A DNA stretch of 64,000 nt, from contig NZ_CP109132.1 in assembly GCF_035918015.1 (NCBI RefSeq), positions 7,502,001 to 7,566,000 on the forward strand, read 5' to 3'. The notes beneath the pieces were generated by a model. It saw only the letters and a list, made by a program, of their open reading frames with translations, did no database searches and was not told the DNA's origin. Origin of the DNA: Streptomyces sp. NBC_01754 (GTDB lineage Bacteria > Actinomycetota > Actinomycetes > Streptomycetales > Streptomycetaceae). Within the stretch, counting starts at the first letter, position 1. Each line of letters starts with the position of its first letter. Shown piece after piece: positions 38,201 through 47,940 of the stretch. The position numbers and the translations under genes were made by a program.

Positions 38201-41174
38201 TCAGCGTGTCCGCCCACCCGGATGCGAGCAGCACCACCCCCGCCACATCAGGCAGCTGCGCAACCTCATCGACGGGCACGTTCACCACCGTTGCGCCCGC
38301 TATGGACAGTGCCGTGGATATGTCCGCGTCCTCGGGTCCGACGATCACCCAGGTGCCGGACAAGGACGCCGGGGGGAGATCGGTCAGTGGCTTCCAGGTG
38401 ATCTGGTAGCGCCAGGAGTCCAGTGTCGAGCGCTCCTGGTGACGTCGCCGCCACTCGGACAACGCCGGCAACGCCGACTCCAGACCGGCCAGTTCCTCCA
38501 GATCCTCACGCTCCACCGCGTCCCAGAACGCCGAGTCGGCCATGCCGTCTGTCACTGTTCCGGCCGGCAGCTCCGGCCAGAACCTCTGGCGCTGGAAGGG
38601 ATAGGTCGGCAGGTCGACCACGCGTCCGCCCCAGCCGGCGAACATCTTCGGCCAGTTGACGTCGACTCCGGCGGACCACAGGCGGCTGATCGCGGTGAGC
38701 GCGGTGTCGGTGTCGTCGCGGTCCTTGCGGAGGATCGGCGCGAACACGGCGTCGCCGGCCGTGTCCTGGGCCATGCCGGACAGCACACCGTCCGGGCCCA
38801 ACTCCAGATAGGCCGTCACACCCAGCTCGGCCGTGGCCGCGATGCCGTCGGCGAAACGGACCGCCTGCCGCACCTGCCGCAGCCAGTAGTCCGGGTCCTG
38901 CATCAGCCCGGGCTCGGCCACCACACCCGTCAGGTTCGACACGACCGGGATGCGTGCGGGATTGAATGTCAGCCCGGCCAGGACGGTCGCGAACTCGTCC
39001 AGCATCGGCTCCATCAACACCGAGTGGAACGCGTGGGACACCGTCAGGACGTTGACCCGCCGCCCCTGCTCCGCACACTCGGCCGCATACCGCTCGATCG
39101 CCTCGATGTCACCGGAGAGCACCACGGACTGCGGGCCGTTCACCGCCGCGACATCCAGCCCGGAGTCGGCGACGTCCGTCTCGGTGGCCTGGACGGCGAG
39201 CATCCCGCCACCTGCGGGCAGCGCCTGCATCAGACGGCCACGCTCCGCCACCAGGGTGCACGCGTCATCCAGGGACAGGATCCCGGACACATGCGCGGCG
39301 ACGATCTCACCCAGGGAATGCCCCAGGAGCACGTCCGGGACCACACCCCACGCTTCGACCAGCCGGAACAGGGCGACTTCGAGGGCGAACAGACCCGCCT
39401 GCGCCCACATCGTCCGGTCCAGACCGACACCGTCGGTCAAGACCTGCCGGAGCGACGGATCCAGGCGTGCGCATACCGCGTCGAAGGCTTCGGCGAACAC
39501 CGGGAACGCCTCGTACAGCCCCAGACCCATGCCGGGACGCTGCGAACCCTGACCGGTGAACAACACCGCCAGCCGGCCCTCGGTGGCGACACCAGAGGCG
39601 AGCGTCGCGTCCCCGGCCAGCACCACACGGTGCTCCAGCCCGGCCCGCGTCGTCGCCAGCGACCAGCCCACATCCACCGCATCCAACTCCGGACGCTCCG
39701 CCACGAACGACCGCAGCCGCTCCACCTGCGCCCGCAGCCCGGCCTCGGACTTCGCCGACACCATCCACGGCACCAATCCCGGTTCCTGCGATACCACGCC
39801 CCGCGTCACCGGCTCAGGCTCCGGCGCCTGCTCCAGGATGACGTGGGCGTTGGTGCCGCTGATCCCGAACGAGGACACCGCCGCCCTGCGCGGACGGTCC
39901 ACCTCCGGCCAGGTCCGGGACTCGGTCAGCAGCTCCACCGCACCCTCGGACCAGTCCACGTGCGGCGACGGCTCATCCACATGCAGGGTGGCGGGCAGCA
40001 CTCCGTGCTGCATCGCCATGACCATCTTGATCACACCCGCGACACCCGCCGCGGACTGCGCATGACCGATGTTCGACTTGACCGAACCCAGCCAGAGCGG
40101 CTCGCCGCCCTCGCCGCGGTCCTGACCGTAGGTCGCCAGCAGTGCCTGCGCCTCGATCGGATCCCCGAGGCGCGTGCCGGTGCCGTGGGCCTCGACCGCG
40201 TCGACATCCGCGGCCGTCAGACGGGCATTCGCCAAGGCCTGGCGGATCACCCGCTGTTGCGACGGGCCGTTCGGTGCCGTCAGGCCGTTGCTCGCACCGT
40301 CCTGGTTGATGGCGCTTCCGCGCACCACCGCGAGAACCCGGTGCCCGTTGCGCCGGGCGTCCGACAGGCGCTCCAGCAGGAGCAGACCGACGCCCTCGGA
40401 CCAGCCTGTCCCGTCCGCAGCCTCCGCGAACGGCTTGCACCGGCCGTCGGCCGCCAGGCCGTCCTGGCGGTCGAACTCGACGAACATGCCGGGGCCGACC
40501 ATGACGGTGACGCCGCCGGCCAGCGCCAGTTCGCATTCACCGGCCCGGAGGGCGTGGCCGGCCAGGTGGAGGGCGACCAGCGAGGACGAGCAGGCGGTGT
40601 CGACCGTGACCGCGGGACCTTCGAGCCCGAAGGAGTAGGAGACGCGGCCCGACACGATGCTGGTCGCGTTGCCCGTGCCGCGGAAGGCCTCGCCGATGTC
40701 GGGCAGCCCCGCGTCGCCGTAGCCGGAGGTGGCCGCCCCGGCGAAGACTCCGACGCCACGGCCCTTCAACGAGTGGGGGTCCACCCCCGCCGTCTCGAAG
40801 GTCTCCCAGGCGGTCTCCAGCAGGAGTCGTTGCTGTGGGTCCATGGCGACGGCTTCGCGCGGCGAGATGCCGAACAGGTCGGGGTCGAAGTCGGCGACGT
40901 CGCGGACGAAGCCGCCCCTCGCCGCCACGCCGGCCGGAAGGCGGGTCGACCAGTCGCGGTCGGCGGGGAAGGGTGTGATGCCGTCGCCGCCGGTGCTGAC
41001 CAGACGCCACAGATCGGAGGGAGAGCTTACGTCGCCGGGAAATCGGCAGCCCATCGCGATGATGGCGATCGGTTCGCTTTCCCTGGCCTCCGCCGCCTGT
41101 AGACGGCGGCGCGCGTGACGGAGATCCGCCGTCACACGCTTCAGATACTCGACGTACTTCTCTTCATTCTCCAC
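25938..41174 (-). CDS. Modular type I PKS, 5' part of a split gene (modules 1-3 and start of module 4)
   Basis: Starts at GTG 41174 with AAGGTGG six bases upstream (41187-41181). An N-terminal docking helix (residues 1-32) is followed by KS-AT(mal)-KR-ACP, KS-AT(mmal)-KR-ACP, KS-AT(mal)-DH-ER-KR-ACP and the first 40 or so residues of a fourth KS. The last 100 or so residues are nonsense read through the blended zone, ending at an artificial stop at 25938. KS cysteines: C195, C1633, C3133. ACP serines: S1412, S2910, S4882. The codon frame matches that of the 3' part at 11299-15843 once 10,427 bases are removed, which gives one 6,482-residue, four-module protein. The missing upstream partner for its docking helix is probably the last protein encoded beyond the right edge. 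Confidence 0.93.
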   Translation of the reverse strand: MENEEKYVEYLKRVTADLRHARRRLQAAEARESEPIAIIAMGCRFPGDVSSPSDLWRLVSTGGDGITPFPADRDWSTRLPAGVAARGGFVRDVADFDPDLFGISPREAVAMDPQQRLLLETAWETFETAGVDPHSLKGRGVGVFAGAATSGYGDAGLPDIGEAFRGTGNATSIVSGRVSYSFGLEGPAVTVDTACSSSLVALHLAGHALRAGECELALAGGVTVMVGPGMFVEFDRQDGLAADGRCKPFAEAADGTGWSEGVGLLLLERLSDARRNGHRVLAVVRGSAINQDGASNGLTAPNGPSQQRVIRQALANARLTAADVDAVEAHGTGTRLGDPIEAQALLATYGQDRGEGGEPLWLGSVKSNIGHAQSAAGVAGVIKMVMAMQHGVLPATLHVDEPSPHVDWSEGAVELLTESRTWPEVDRPRRAAVSSFGISGTNAHVILEQAPEPEPVTRGVVSQEPGLVPWMVSAKSEAGLRAQVERLRSFVAERPELDAVDVGWSLATTRAGLEHRVVLAGDATLASGVATEGRLAVLFTGQGSQRPGMGLGLYEAFPVFAEAFDAVCARLDPSLRQVLTDGVGLDRTMWAQAGLFALEVALFRLVEAWGVVPDVLLGHSLGEIVAAHVSGILSLDDACTLVAERGRLMQALPAGGGMLAVQATETDVADSGLDVAAVNGPQSVVLSGDIEAIERYAAECAEQGRRVNVLTVSHAFHSVLMEPMLDEFATVLAGLTFNPARIPVVSNLTGVVAEPGLMQDPDYWLRQVRQAVRFADGIAATAELGVTAYLELGPDGVLSGMAQDTAGDAVFAPILRKDRDDTDTALTAISRLWSAGVDVNWPKMFAGWGGRVVDLPTYPFQRQRFWPELPAGTVTDGMADSAFWDAVEREDLEELAGLESALPALSEWRRRHQERSTLDSWRYQITWKPLTDLPPASLSGTWVIVGPEDADISTALSIAGATVVNVPVDEVAQLPDVAGVVLLASGWADTLTAVQALGEVSAPLWVLTRGAVSVGRSDHLENPDLAAVWGLGRVAALEIPQRWGGLIDLPTALDTRAAERLAGVLAGGGEDQAAVRGSVVYGRRLARAVPAAVTGAGWQPTGTVLVTGGTGALGAQVARWLAGRGVPHLVLTSRRGTAPDGLVEELTELGAQVTVTACDVTDRNALAGVIAGVPAEWPLAGIVHTAGIVDTEGLEQTTPEAFAEVLRAKVDGTVYLDELTRDLPLDLFVVFSSIAATWGSGSQSAYAAGNAFLDAWIQHRHDRGLAGTSVAWGPWAGAGMAVQGEAEQALRRRGLSSIDPALAIQALAAAVDGNEPCVTVADVDWSVFAPAFTSVRPSALLADLPEAAAALERDPGSGVESELRQQLMGVTATERRQMVLDLVRAQAAQVLGHAGAEAIEPGRAFRDLGFDSLMAVELRNLLTTHTGSPLPATLIFDYPSPLVLSDYLLSELVGNVQRDSALPAHTTSTVSDEPIAIVGMACRYPGGVTSPEQLWDLVADTADGMSTFPTDRGWPVEALDSVAGMGGFVDDAIRFDADLFGISPREAIAMDPQQRLLLEAAWETFESAGVDPRSLKGRSVGVFAGASSSGYGVNGVAGAEGHLLSGTANSVISGRVSYAFGLEGPAVTVDTACSSSLVALHLAAQALRSGECSLALAGGVTVMVSPGAFAEFDRQDGLAADGRCKSFAAAADGTGWAEGVGLLLVERLSDAQRNGHHILGVVRGSAVNQDGASNGLTAPNGPSQQRVIRQALINAHLTTADVDTVEAHGTGTRLGDPIEAQALLATYGQDRGEGSEPLWLGSIKSNIGHTQAAAGIAGVIKMVMAMRHGLLPATLHVDEPTPQVDWSTGAVELLTEARTWPKMDRPRRAAVSAFGISGTNAHVILEQAPEAEPESVSEGVPSQGSDVTAWVVSAKSAAGLKAQIERLRSFVADAPGLDVADVAWSLATTRAGLEHRAVVVGGGREELLAGLSVAAPGVAGSGGVVFVFPGQGSQWVEMARGLWESSPVFRERLAECEAALSGYVDWSLTDVLLNDGDLARVDVVQPVLWAVMVALAEVWRSAGVVPSVVVGHSQGEIAAACVAGRLSLQDAARVVALRSKALVAVAGGGGMVSVAAGRDTVGDLLAGSAGQVSVAAVNGPSSTVVSGDTDALDTLIAACEQRGIRARRVPVDYASHSPQMEQLREQILADLAPVSPATGTIPMFSTLTGAPVDGGLDAQYWFDNLRSTVEFEDTIRSLLDQGMRTFIEVSAHPVLTVGIEETLDTTGTEATVLGTLRRDEGGTHQLLSALGEAWRAGAPVDWSTVLTGHRTQLPTYAFQRERYWVDAPSPSVRGVAQAADPVESRFWDAVEREDLDELAGTLQLSDAPQVLDSVVPALASWRRERRQRSVIDTWRYQVVWKPLESVPSASLSGTWLVAGDADEDVVAALTGAGAEVVGLPVDAASDRAGLAEQVAATPDVRGVVLVAGTAHGVVCGSAVSDSLAALVVLLQASGDAGVGAPLWVMTRGAVSVGQSDRPGDPVQAAVWGLGRVAALEYPQRWGGMIDLPAVLDSRAAGRLTGVLAAGGEDQVAVRGSGVFGRRMVRALTVASAAEPWRPSGTVLVTGGTGALGAEVARWLAGRGVSHLVLTSRSGVAPDGLVEELTELGAHVTVTACDVTDRTALADVIAGVPEQWPLMGIVHAAGVGDGQLLEQADRDTTAAVVAAKVDGAVHLDELTVDLPLELFVVFSSGAAAWGSAGQGAYAAGNAFLDAWVQHRRDRGLPGTSVAWGPWDGAGMAVRDDTQQMLRRRGLSPMDPALAMRTLATAIDTGESGLVVADVEWPVFAASFTAVRPSPLLAELPEASSVAEPGDDDGDTEEVPRLLAGVPAAEQRHVLLDVVRTHAAAVLGHSGADAVEPGRAFRDLGFDSLMAVELRNRLQTATGLRLTATLVFDYPTSSVLVDFLLAELSGEEFGEPAEAAPAVVGTDEPIAVVGMACRFPSGVNSPEDLWQMVRDGVDGIGDFPANRGWVFDASGGDYTPVGGFVHDADEFDAELFGISPREALAMDPQQRMLLESAWETFESAGVEPRALRGSRTGVFVGGSTSGYGSGLQVPQGAEGHLLTGNATSVMSGRVAYVFGLEGPAVTVDTACSSSLVALHLAAQALRAGECEMALAGGATVMVNAGVFAEFDRQGGLASDGRCKAFAAGSDGMGWGEGVGLLLVERLSDARRNGHRILGVVRGSAVNQDGASNGLSAPNGPSQQRVIRQALANARLTAADVDTVEAHGTGTPLGDPIEAQALLATYGQDRGEGGEPLWIGSVKSNIAHTQAAAGVAGVIKMIMALRHGLLPATLHVDEPTPQVDWSAGAVELLTEARSWPEADHPRRAGVSSFGISGTNAHVILEQAPEPEPESATADVPLRTPESVPWPVSAKSETALRAQVERLRSFVAEQPELDAVDVGWSLATTRAALEHRVVLAGGDVLATGTAGEGRLAVLFTGQGSQRPGMGLGLYETFPVFAEAFDAVCARLDVRLERPLREVLTDGVDLDRTMWAQAGLFALEVALFRLVESWGVVPDVLLGHSLGEIVAAHVSGILSLDDACTLVAERGRLMQALPAGGGMLAVQATEADVADSGLDIAAVNGPQSVVLSGDLDAIEQYAAQCATRGRRFNILTVSHAFHSALMEPMLDEFATVLAGLTYNPARIPIVSNLTGAVAEPGLMQDPGYWLRQVRQAVRFADGVTTLEAMGVTTYLELGPDGVLSAMAQETAVDAVFAPILRKDRDETDTALTAISRLWSAGADLDWSTVFTGWGGRTIPLPTYAFQHQRYWPQPKTGAGDLGAVALTDAGHALLGTAVALADGVVLNGGLSVDLQPWLADHTVLGRIVVPGTALVEMALRAGQEVGCGPVRELVLQAPLILPTAKGVQVQVRVDDPDASGDRPVQVYARVEGTDGWTLHASGALGSSGAGTPGFDLEVWPPRNATTVDLAGFYDALAEAGFGYGPAFQGVQAAWRDESGVYADITIPEPIDGLGIHPALFDAALHASGLLAVAGSGPRLPFAWSGVELFAVGATSLRVAIRPAGEGISVQAADGAGQPVLTVRSLVSRVVSADQLSAAGRGDDALFAIGWTALSSGAASDEAVGSSAWTTLTVGDGSVEQVGGDVLRGVQEWLADERFDDSRLAVVTRGAVPAGPGEVVDAVGAAVWGLVRSAQSEHPDRIVLVDTEPGSEGVDLTLLAGTDEPQVAIRGGGVLVPRLARAGSGGGLVLPAQNWRLLPGTDGTLESLHVATADAVSLEAGQVRVAVRAAGVNFRDVLIGLGMYPEPGVMGSEAAGVVLETGPGVEGLQVGDRVFGFFNGGFASEAVTGRELLVKVPAGWSWAQAASLPVVFATAWYGLRDLGGVTAGESVLVHAAAGGVGMAAVQLAQHWGLEVYATASPGKWPTVTANGVDPTHIASSRDLAFEEQFRTATGGRGVDVVLNSLAGEFLDASLRLLAPGGRFIEMGKSDVRTGLDVTYRTFDLTDAGPARMGQILAEVVALFEQGVLEPLPLTVWDAREAVPAWRYMAQARHVGKNVLSVPARPDQNGTVLITGGTGTLGSLLARHLVTEHGTRHLLLLSRQGPDAPGAADLTAELAALGADTRIVACDAADRDALATVLTQISDDAPLTGVVHAAGVLDDGIFTALTEERLNTVLRAKATAAANLDELTRNTDLSMFVLYSSASATFGTPGQANYSAANAFLDALATRRRAQGLPGLSLAWGMWAQTSTMTSTLAQTDRARAASAGAALSTEQGLALFDTALTHPTAHLVPINLDLTALRATDTTGIPALLRGLVTGRIRRTATQTSTAGLALAQRLQTVPAPQQRQILLELIRSNAATVLGHLSPEAVGERQAFKDLGFDSLTAVELRNRLNTVTGLRLPATLVFDYPNPTLLSDYLMSQFFGESDVVPEPPRPLTVAETDEPIAIVAMACRFPGDVTSPDQLWDLVADAADGMSAFPAEPRLAGWRHWTVEPLAWAGSLTTRIRVRRRPVRYLAARSHRHGPATATAARDRVGDVRVGRNGPAVPARAAVSGVFAGSRPPSGLQRHRRCPARTGIC
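26352..32270 (-). other. PKS module 3 of the large synthase: KS-AT(malonyl)-DH-ER-KR-ACP
   Basis: KS cysteine C3133; malonyl AT (HAFH 3658-3661). DH has HxxxGxxxxP at H3860 and a HPALFD partner motif. ER has LGMYP (Tyr 4302) and [10 protein letters not shown] has LDD (B-type); ACP serine S4882. Full reduction is predicted. The whole module is repeated, base for base as far as I can see, at 15925-21843 in copy 1. Confidence 0.93.
32271..36761 (-). other. PKS module 2 of the large synthase: KS-AT(methylmalonyl)-KR-ACP
   Basis: KS cysteine C1633; AT with GHSQGE (Ser 2073) and YASH at 2173-2176, the methylmalonyl-CoA signature and the only such AT seen in the minus-strand arm. KR has TGGTGALG and the A-type tryptophan; ACP serine S2910. 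Predicted unit: hydroxyl plus alpha-methyl. The AT is nearly identical to the AT of the second extension module of the plus-strand PKS. A second copy of the module, minus the first part of its KS, lies in repeat copy 1. Confidence 0.93.
34480..35400 (-). repeat. Inverted-repeat partner: methylmalonyl AT of PKS module 2
   Basis: Partner of 54560-55490. In the final 250 bases compared (upstream of YASH and through the helix after it) only scattered single substitutions separate the two. The pair lies about 20 kb apart in opposite orientation. Confidence 0.85.
36762..41174 (-). other. PKS module 1 of the large synthase: docking-KS-AT(malonyl)-KR-ACP
   Basis: KS cysteine C195; AT serine 620 in GHSLGE and HAFH at 714-717, so malonyl-CoA. 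KR has TGGTGALG, an A-type tryptophan (ATWGSG) and no LDD triplet, so an A-type hydroxyl is predicted. ACP serine S1412. The docking helix at residues 1-32 is typical of a PKS subunit that receives its chain from another protein. Confidence 0.93.
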
Positions 41175-41237
41175 CCGAATCCACCTTACTTCCGGGGCGG
41201 CGGGTAGGAATGGCCAGCAAAAACCCAGCAGCCCACA

Positions 41238-41261
41238 GCGGCCCGGAAACTGAAGGGCCGC
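41238..41261 (-). other. GC hairpin in the leader of the large PKS gene
   Basis: A 7-bp perfect stem (GCGGCCC/GGGCCGC) with a 10-base loop lies between the putative promoter and GTG 41174. On the transcript a run of five U residues (41223-41219) follows about 14 bases after the stem. That is too far for a convincing intrinsic terminator, but it could slow transcription or mark the end of the transporter operon. The whole gap between the permease stop and the PKS start is only 210 bases. Confidence 0.3.
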
Positions 41262-41283
41262 GGAGAACAGAGACCGACGCTTT

Positions 41284-41314
41284 ACTTTAGGAGGTCAGGG
41301 CCTTGAATCGGCAA
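41284..41314 (-). promoter_or_regulatory. Putative promoter of the large minus-strand PKS gene
   Basis: TTGCCG (41314-41309) and TAAAGT (41289-41284) are separated by 19 bases, about 110 bases before GTG 41174. The spacing is long for a sigma-70-type promoter, so this is tentative. The -35 element abuts an AGGGG box pair, as at the other two start regions in the window. Confidence 0.33.
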
Positions 41315-41330
41315 CCCCTAACCCACCCCT
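41313..41330 (-). promoter_or_regulatory. Paired AGGGGTK boxes, 11-base period, upstream of the large PKS gene
   Basis: On the coding strand the sequence reads AGGGGTG-GGTT-AGGGGTT (41330-41313): two heptamers in direct orientation with a 4-base spacer. The same heptamer recurs upstream of the ABC operon and of the plus-strand PKS. Confidence 0.4.
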
Positions 41331-41384
41331 GACCGGACTCGGTAAATCGATTTTTCCGGCGAATAGCTGAATGGCCGGGGCGGC

Positions 41385-43295
41385 TCAGATGGATTCCAGT
41401 TCCTTGTGATCGGCGCCGGGCGGCTCCGTGGCCTCTCCGCCGGTTTCCGGCGACCGGGCGCGCCGGTTCTGGCTGGTTTTGCCGGAGGAGAGCCGGATGG
41501 CCTGGGTGTACAGCACGGTGCCGATCGAGATCATCACCACGACGACCACCCAGGGCCAGGCGTGGGGCATGTAGAGGGCCAGGAACCAGGACTTCCCCGA
41601 GGTGTCGGTGATCAGGAAGAGCAGGGGTACCAGGCCCTGGGGGAAGAGCGCCAGGGAGCCGAAGAGCCAGGACAGGCCTGCGAGCCTCTCCTCGCGCTTG
41701 GTCAGCACCGGCTTGGCGCGGGTGCCGGCGCCGGCCCCGGGACCGGCGCGCCCGGTCCGCATGAGGGAGAGCAGTTCGGGGCCGTTCGCGGTGAGCCGGT
41801 CGGCGGCGATCCCGCCCAGCCACCAGGCGAGCAGGACGCCGGTGGCGACGCCGACCGGGGCGCCGAGCCAGCGCAGGACGGAGTTGTCGAGGGCGGTGCC
41901 GAGGGCGACCGTGGCGGCCGCCGGCAGAGCAGGGAGGAAGGCGACCCAGAACAGCAGGTTGGACGGCCCGGTCGTGTCGGCCCGCTCCAGTGGGTTGTCG
42001 GGGCGCTTGTGGGCGTCGGGGCCGGGCACGAGGGCCGTGACCGAGGTGTGGGCCATCAGGCCGACACTGCCACCGAGCAGGGCCGGGACGAGGGCGACGA
42101 TCCAGGGCCAGGCCCAGGAGTACCCGCTGTAGGCGGTGAACGCGATCGACACGGCGACGGTGAGCGGGCCGAACAGCAGCAGGTAGGCCCACTGCCGGCC
42201 GCGGATGTCGGCGCGCTGGCTCCCTGTTGCCAGGGTGAGCCACAGGCCTGTGCCGTCCTGGCTGTACAGGTTGTAGGCGGAGGTGACGGCCATCACCGGA
42301 AGGACAGGGCCGGCCCAGGGCAGCAGAGCCTTGGTACCGAAGGTGAGCGGCAGCAGCACGGTGCCCAGGGCCCAGGCGACGGGGGTGACCGCCATGGTGA
42401 TGCGTTGCGGGTCGCGCACCCAGGTCCGCAGTTCTTTTCGGAGCACCGCTCCGGTCACACCGGAGTAGGGGCCGCGTGCGGGTGTCGCGCTTCGGATGCT
42501 CCCGCGGAAGACGGAACGGTCGTGGCGGGCGTGTCCGAGCGTACGGCTCCAGCCGAGCAGCAGCAGCACGCACAGGACGAGGAGTCCGGCCAGGGCGCCG
42601 AGCGACTGCCACCAGTCTCCGCGGCCGGCGGCGTCGACGGCGACCACGCCCCAGCCGGAGGGCAGGACGCGGACCGAGGTCGAGACGAAGGTGGAGAAGT
42701 CGCTCTCCAGCACCCGGGAGTCGGTCACCGCCACGATGAGCATCCAGCCGGACTGGGTGAGCACCAGCATCGCGGCGAACAGCACGCCGGTGACGGCGGC
42801 GCCGAACCGGGAGCTGGCGACCGCGCCGAACAGGGCGTAGGAGACTCGCGACAGCAGGACCACGAACGCCAGCTGCGCGGCGGTGGCGGGGACCGCCACC
42901 AGGGCCGGTGCCACGCCGGTGCGGACGCCGTGGACGACGAGGCTGAGGAACGCCAGGGTGGTCACCACGGTGGTGATGCCGACGAAGGCGGTGGCGAGGA
43001 GCCCGAGGGCGAGCTTGTGGCGCGGCAGCGGCAGCAGCGCGAACTGGTCGACCCGCAGGACCGCCGAACCGCCCCACAGCGGGCCGACCACCCAGCCGAG
43101 CGTCCAGATCAGATAGGTCGTGCTGAGCAGGTCGGTGGTCAGGCTCGGTGTGCCGAGCTCGGCGAAGGGCAGGGCTACGGTGGCCGCGGCGAACACGACA
43201 CCCAGGACCGCGCCGATGATCATCCAGGCGGCCTTGCCGCCGGTCATGGAGTTGCGGATGATCCGCAGCTTCATCCGGATCAGAACGCCAGCCAC
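41385..43295 (-). CDS. ABC-2-type transporter permease
   Basis: A 636-residue membrane protein with many hydrophobic segments. An N-terminal cytoplasmic start (MAGVLIRMKLRIIRN) is followed by a first group of helices (about residues 20-240), a hydrophilic middle (245-300), a second group (300-560), two helices near 560-620 and a charged tail. This layout fits the large fused permeases paired with a DrrA-like ATPase in actinomycetes. Its start overlaps the end of the ATPase gene by 16 bases, so the two are translationally coupled. It probably exports the polyketide or provides self-resistance, but the substrate cannot be read from the sequence; it could be a bystander transporter. The large PKS gene follows 210 bases later on the same strand. 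Confidence 0.88.
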   Translation of the reverse strand: MAGVLIRMKLRIIRNSMTGGKAAWMIIGAVLGVVFAAATVALPFAELGTPSLTTDLLSTTYLIWTLGWVVGPLWGGSAVLRVDQFALLPLPRHKLALGLLATAFVGITTVVTTLAFLSLVVHGVRTGVAPALVAVPATAAQLAFVVLLSRVSYALFGAVASSRFGAAVTGVLFAAMLVLTQSGWMLIVAVTDSRVLESDFSTFVSTSVRVLPSGWGVVAVDAAGRGDWWQSLGALAGLLVLCVLLLLGWSRTLGHARHDRSVFRGSIRSATPARGPYSGVTGAVLRKELRTWVRDPQRITMAVTPVAWALGTVLLPLTFGTKALLPWAGPVLPVMAVTSAYNLYSQDGTGLWLTLATGSQRADIRGRQWAYLLLFGPLTVAVSIAFTAYSGYSWAWPWIVALVPALLGGSVGLMAHTSVTALVPGPDAHKRPDNPLERADTTGPSNLLFWVAFLPALPAAATVALGTALDNSVLRWLGAPVGVATGVLLAWWLGGIAADRLTANGPELLSLMRTGRAGPGAGAGTRAKPVLTKREERLAGLSWLFGSLALFPQGLVPLLFLITDTSGKSWFLALYMPHAWPWVVVVVMISIGTVLYTQAIRLSSGKTSQNRRARSPETGGEATEPPGADHKELESI

Positions 43296-44080
43296 GACAG
43301 CTCTTCTCTCGCGTTCGTGTCGGCCCCGACGAGGCGGACGAAGGCCTCCTCGAGCGTGCTGTCGCCGCGTACCTCGTCCAGTGGCCCGGCGGCGACGACT
43401 TCGCCGCCGGCCATGACGGCGACCGTGTCGCAGAGCTGCTCGACCAAGGTCATGACATGGCTGGACAGGATGACCGACCCGCCGGAGGCGACGAAGTCCT
43501 GCAGGATCCCCTTGAGCGCGACGGCCGAGACCGGGTCGACCGCCTCGAACGGCTCGTCGAGCACCAGCAGCCGCGGCCGGTGCAGCAGCGCGGTGGCGAG
43601 CCCGATCTTCTTGCGCATCCCGGTGGAGTAGTCGATGACGAGGGTGCGCTCGGCCCCGGTGAGCTGCATGACGTCCAGCAGTTCGTCGACCCGCCGGGTG
43701 AGCTCGTCCGGCTCGATGCCGCGCAGCTGGCCGATGAAGGTCAGGACCTCGCGGCCGGTGAGCCGCTCGGGCATCGACAGACCGTCGGGCAGCACACCCA
43801 GCAGGGTCTTGGCCTTGACCGGGTCGGACCAGACGTCGACGCCGAAGACCTCGCAGCGGCCGGCGTCCGGGCGCAGCAGGCCCACGGCCATGGACAGGGA
43901 CGTGGTCTTGCCGGCGCCGTTGGGCCCGACGAGACCGAAGAAGGAGCCCCGCGGGACAGTCAGATCGATGTGCCGGACGGCGACGTTGTCACCGAACTCC
44001 TTGTGCAGGCCGGTCAACCGCAGCGCCGGTGGCCCGCCGTCGGGCACGGCCCCCGGCTCGTCGGCGTTTTGCTCTGTCAA
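43280..44080 (-). CDS. ABC transporter ATP-binding protein
   Basis: A 266-residue nucleotide-binding protein that would power the adjacent permease at the membrane. Motifs: Walker A GPNGAGKTT, a variant signature YSTGMRKK in place of the usual LSGGQ, Walker B LLVLDEP, and the switch histidine in SSH. I chose the TTG start at 44080 because GGAGG (44095-44091) lies ten bases upstream and the protein then begins MTEQNADEPG, a normal lead-in to the ABC domain. A longer version from ATG 44239 would have a low-complexity extension, no ribosome site, and would start upstream of the likely promoter. The gene overlaps the permease by 16 bases. Confidence 0.92.
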   Translation of the reverse strand: MTEQNADEPGAVPDGGPPALRLTGLHKEFGDNVAVRHIDLTVPRGSFFGLVGPNGAGKTTSLSMAVGLLRPDAGRCEVFGVDVWSDPVKAKTLLGVLPDGLSMPERLTGREVLTFIGQLRGIEPDELTRRVDELLDVMQLTGAERTLVIDYSTGMRKKIGLATALLHRPRLLVLDEPFEAVDPVSAVALKGILQDFVASGGSVILSSHVMTLVEQLCDTVAVMAGGEVVAAGPLDEVRGDSTLEEAFVRLVGADTNAREELSWLAF

Positions 44081-44220
44081 TGTCCCGTTTCCTCCGTGTC
44101 GACCAGGACCGGGGTGCGCGCCGGGCTCGGTCCGGCAGGCCGCGGCGGCGACGGGAGGCGAACAGGCGGGGCGAGTCCGAAGCTCTCCCGACATCACGTG
44201 ACGCGTGGTCCTGCTGAAGG

Positions 44221-44251
44221 ACCCTATGCGGCCCAACACCCCTACCGTGAA
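44221..44251 (-). promoter_or_regulatory. Putative promoter of the ABC transporter operon
   Basis: TTCACG (44251-44246) and TAGGGT (44226-44221) with a 19-base spacer, the same spacer as at the large PKS gene. It would give a leader of about 130 bases before TTG 44080. The match to sigma-70 consensus is weak; support comes mainly from the shared layout with the other two start regions. Confidence 0.28.
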
Positions 44252-44256
44252 CCCCT
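44237..44256 (-). promoter_or_regulatory. Paired AGGGGTK boxes, 13-base period, upstream of the ABC operon
   Basis: Coding-strand AGGGGTT (44256-44250) and AGGGGTG (44243-44237) in direct orientation. The first overlaps the putative -35 element by two bases. Same heptamer as at the PKS starts. Confidence 0.38.
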
Positions 44257-44826
44257 AATGCTCCGGCATCGGATCGTGATCCCGCTCCGGGACGCCGAAG
44301 CGTCCGCGCCGCCGTGCGCGGCTGCGCCGTCGAGCACCTCTGCGGCGAGGCCGCGGTGCCGGATACCGCCTCACCACAGGGTCCCGCTGGTGACCCCGTC
44401 CTGCTCGCCCAGGCTTCCCCGCTGTCGTCCGCACCGACGAGCACGCCCACCGGTCCGCCGCCCGGACGAGCTGATCCCGCCCACCTGTCAACGAGATCCA
44501 GTGACGGTGCGTCACACGTGCCGTCCAGCGGTCCACGACGCGGCCCACCGGCTCCGCCGGCCCACCCGGCGACGCCGACGTCAGGACCGAGCCCGGACCG
44601 GCCGTTACCGCCGACAGGCCGCGCATCGTACGTGAAGGCCACGATCTGCGGCTGGAGCACCGACCTCGCTCACCCGCGGACGGGTCGGCGCACCCCGGAA
44701 TTCCCGCGGGGCCGCACCTCGGGAACTATATCAATCCACCGGCATGGCGTGGAAAGGACGTGCGGGCGCGAAAGTTCGGACTCCCATCCGATACAGCGGC
44801 GATCCAAAGGACTCACTGAAGGTGTG
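44252..44826. other. Divergent intergenic region with no supported gene
   Basis: The sequence between the transporter start region and the plus-strand PKS start region is GC-rich. Open frames exist on both strands, but none has a recognisable protein, a ribosome site, or the wobble-position pattern of the flanking genes. I see no RNA gene here. The control elements lie at its two ends. Confidence 0.6.
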
Positions 44827-44827
44827 T

Positions 44828-44856
44828 AGGGGCCTGATATGACCCGCATAGGGGTT
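44828..44856 (+). promoter_or_regulatory. Paired AGGGG boxes, 22-base period, upstream of the plus-strand PKS
   Basis: AGGGGCC (44828-44834) and AGGGGTT (44850-44856) in direct orientation, 22 bases apart. The second abuts the putative -35 element, as at the other two start regions. Confidence 0.4.
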
Positions 44857-44883
44857 GGTGCTCCGACACGTTCTGGCTATGGT
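44855..44883 (+). promoter_or_regulatory. Putative sigma-70-type promoter of the plus-strand PKS
   Basis: TTGGTG (44855-44860), a 17-base spacer and TATGGT (44878-44883). Transcription would start near 44890, giving a leader of about 55 bases. GAGGTGG (44928-44934) ten bases before ATG 44945 serves as the ribosome site. This is the best promoter match in the window. Confidence 0.48.
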
Positions 44884-44944
44884 CGGGTCCCGAACCGGTT
44901 TATGGCAGTGGTATTCATGGCGCATTCGAGGTGGTTGAGTTTCC

Positions 44945-47940
44945 ATGCCTGAAATCTCTGCCGAAACGCACGAAGCGGTAGCGGTGGTCGGGCTGGCCTG
45001 CCGGCTCCCCGGTGCCCCGGACCCGGACTCGTTCTGGCGGCTCCTGCGCGATGGCGTGGACGCGGTCGGCGAGATCCCGGCGCACCGGTGGGACTTCCGC
45101 GAAGACGACCCGGACGAGGACCTCGCCGTGCGCCGCGGCGGTTTCCTGGACCGCGTCGACGAGTTCGACCCCCGGTTCTTCGGCATCTCGCCGCGCGAGG
45201 CCGCGGCGATGGACCCGCAGCAGCGGCTGATGCTGGAACTGAGCTGGGAGGCCCTGGAGGACGCCCGTATCGTCCCGCAGCGGCTGACCGGCAGCCGGAC
45301 CGGTGTGTTCGTCGGCGTCATGAACAACGACTACGCCACCCTGGGCCACCGCGCCGGCCTCACCGCCATCGGCCGGCACTCGCTGACCGGCGTGCAGCGC
45401 GGCATCATCGCGAACCGGGTCTCCTACGCCGTCGGCCTGCGCGGCCCGAGCATGACCGTCGACGCCGGGCAGGCCTCGTCGCTGGTGGCCGTGCACGTGG
45501 CCTGCGAGAGTCTGCGCCGCGGCGAGTCGACGCTCGCGCTCGCCGGCGGCGTCCACCTCAACATCGCCGCCGAGAGCGCCGTCGCCGCGGCGGCCTTCGG
45601 CGCCCTCTCACCCGACGGCCGTTGCTACACCTTCGACGCCCGCGCCAACGGCTACGTCCGCGGCGAGGGCGGTGTCGTCGTCGCTCTCAAGACCCTGTCC
45701 CGGGCCGTCGCCGACGGTGACGAGATCTACTGCGTGATCCGCGGCAGCGCCGTCAACAACGACGGCGGCGGCACCAGCCTGACCGTGCCCGGCGCCGACA
45801 CCCAGGCCGAGGTGCTCCGCACCGCGTACCGGGCCGCGGGCGTCCGGCCCGAACAGGTGCAGTACGTGGAACTGCACGGCACCGGGACGGCGGTCGGCGA
45901 TCCCGTCGAAGCACAGGCACTGGGGACCGTGCTGGGTGCGGGACGGCCGGCGGACAACCCCCTGCGGGTCGGATCGGCCAAGACCAACGTCGGCCACCTG
46001 GAAGGCGCCGCCGGTGCCGTCGGACTGCTGAAGGTCGCGCTTTCCCTGCGCAACGGCCAGCTCGCGCCCAGCCTCAACTTCGCCAGTGCGAACCCCGCGA
46101 TCCCTCTCGACGACCTCGGACTGAGCGTCCAGACCGAACTGTCGCCCTGGCCCGCCGACGAGTCGTCGCGCACCGCCAGTGTGAGCTCCTTCGGCATGGG
46201 CGGCACCAACTGCCACATGGTGCTGACCGGATGGGAACGACCCCGGGCCAAGGCCCCCGAGCGAACTGCCGACCCGGGCACGCCCGTGCACTGGCCGCTG
46301 TCCGCGCGGACCGGCGAAGCCCTGCGCGACCAGGCGCGGCAGCTGTCGCAGCACCTCGAGGCCCGCCTCGACCTGCACCCCGCCGACATCGGGTTCTCAC
46401 TGGCCACGACCCGGTCCGGGTTCGACCACCGGGCGGTCGTGGTCGGCCGGGACCGGGGAGAACTGCTCGGCCGGCTCGACAAGCTCGTCCGCGCGCAGCC
46501 GGACCCGGGCGTCGTGGTCGACGTCGCCGGCAGCGGCGGACTGGCATTCCTGTTCACCGGTCAGGGATCGCAGCGCCCTGGCATGGGAACGGGGCTCTAC
46601 GAAGCCTTCCCGGTGTTCGCGGAAGCCTTCGACGCGGTCTGCGCCCGGCTCGACGTGCGCCTGGAGCGTCCCCTGCGCGAGGTCCTCACCGACGGCGCGG
46701 CCCTCGACCGGACGATGTGGGCGCAGACGGGTCTGTTCGCCCTCGAAGTCGCCCTGTACCGGCTGGTCGAGTCGTGGGGAGTGGTCCCGGACGTACTCCT
46801 GGGCCACTCGCTCGGCGAGATCGTCGCCGCCCACGTAGCCGGGATCCTGTCCCTGGACGACGCCTGCACCCTGGTGGCCGAACGCGGCCGCCTGATGCAG
46901 GCCCTGCCGGCCGGCGGCGGAATGCTGGCCGTGCGGGCGACCGAGGCCGACGTCGCGGACTGCGGCCTCGACATCGCGGCAGTGAACGGCCCGCGCTCCG
47001 TGGTGCTGTCCGGCGACGCCGAAGCGATCGGCCGCTACGCCGCCGAGTGCGCGGCGCGGGGCTGGAAGACCAATGTCCTGACGGTGTCACACGCGTTCCA
47101 CTCGTCCCTGATGGAGCCGATGCTGGAGGAGTTCGGCGCGGTGCTCGCGGGACTGACGTTCCAGCCGGCGCACATTCCGATCGTATCGAACCTGACCGGT
47201 GCGGTGGCCGGACCCGGCCTCATGCAAGAGCCCGAATACTGGCTGCGACAGGTCCGCGACACCGTCCGCTTCGCCGACGGCGTCGCCGCCACCGCCGCAC
47301 TGGGCACCACCCGCTACCTCGAACTCGGCCCCGACGGCGTGCTCGCCGGCATGGTGCGCACGTGCCGCACCGACGCCCTCGTGCTGACAACGGCACTGCG
47401 CAAGGGCCGCGACGAGGCCGAGACACTGTTCCGCGCGATGGGACGCATGCACGCGGCGGGCGTGGACCTCAACTGGACGGCGCTGTTCGCCGCCCACCGG
47501 CCCGGCCCCGTCACCCTGCCCACCTACGCGTTCCAGCGGCGCCGGTACTGGCTCGACGACCTCCCGGCCCGCCCGCGCACCGCCCGGCCCGAACCGGCGA
47601 CCGAAGCCACCCCGGCACCCGGCCCCGAAGCGCCGGCACCGGCGCACCCCCCGGCCGGCACCGGGACCCGCGCCGTCCTGCGACTGATCCAGGAGCACGT
47701 CGCCGCCGTCCTCGACTACGACAGCCCCGGCGACGTCGACGTCCGCCAGACCTTCCACGACCTCGGATTCGACTCGCTCACCTCCGTCGAACTGCGGGAC
47801 CGGCTCGCCACGGCCCTCACCCGGCCGCTGCCGGACACGCTGCTGTTCGACCACCCGACACCGGCTCGGCTCGCCGACCACCTCCGGGACCGGCCGCGGC
47901 ACGGCGACGACCGCACCGCCGTGCCCGTCACGTCCGCCGA
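44945..47940 (+). other. PKS loading module: KSQ-AT(malonyl)-ACP
   Basis: The KS active-site cysteine is replaced by glutamine (Q176 in DAGQASS), the mark of KSQ domains that decarboxylate the loaded extender rather than condense; the two KS histidine motifs (ELHGTGT, NVGHLE) are kept. AT has GHSLGE (Ser 622) and HAFH (716-719), so malonyl-CoA is loaded and an acetyl starter results. ACP serine S944. The AT closely resembles the malonyl ATs of the minus-strand PKS, unlike the malonyl AT in the third extension module of the same protein. Confidence 0.94.

Noticed and set aside
44194..44201. Palindrome TCACGTGA in the ABC leader
   Set aside because: A single 8-base palindrome is expected by chance in a GC-rich region of this size; no second copy was seen near the other promoters.
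44080..44239. A longer ABC ATPase from ATG 44239
   Set aside because: The added 53 residues are low-complexity, lack a ribosome site and would overlap the putative promoter; TTG 44080 has GGAGG at proper spacing.
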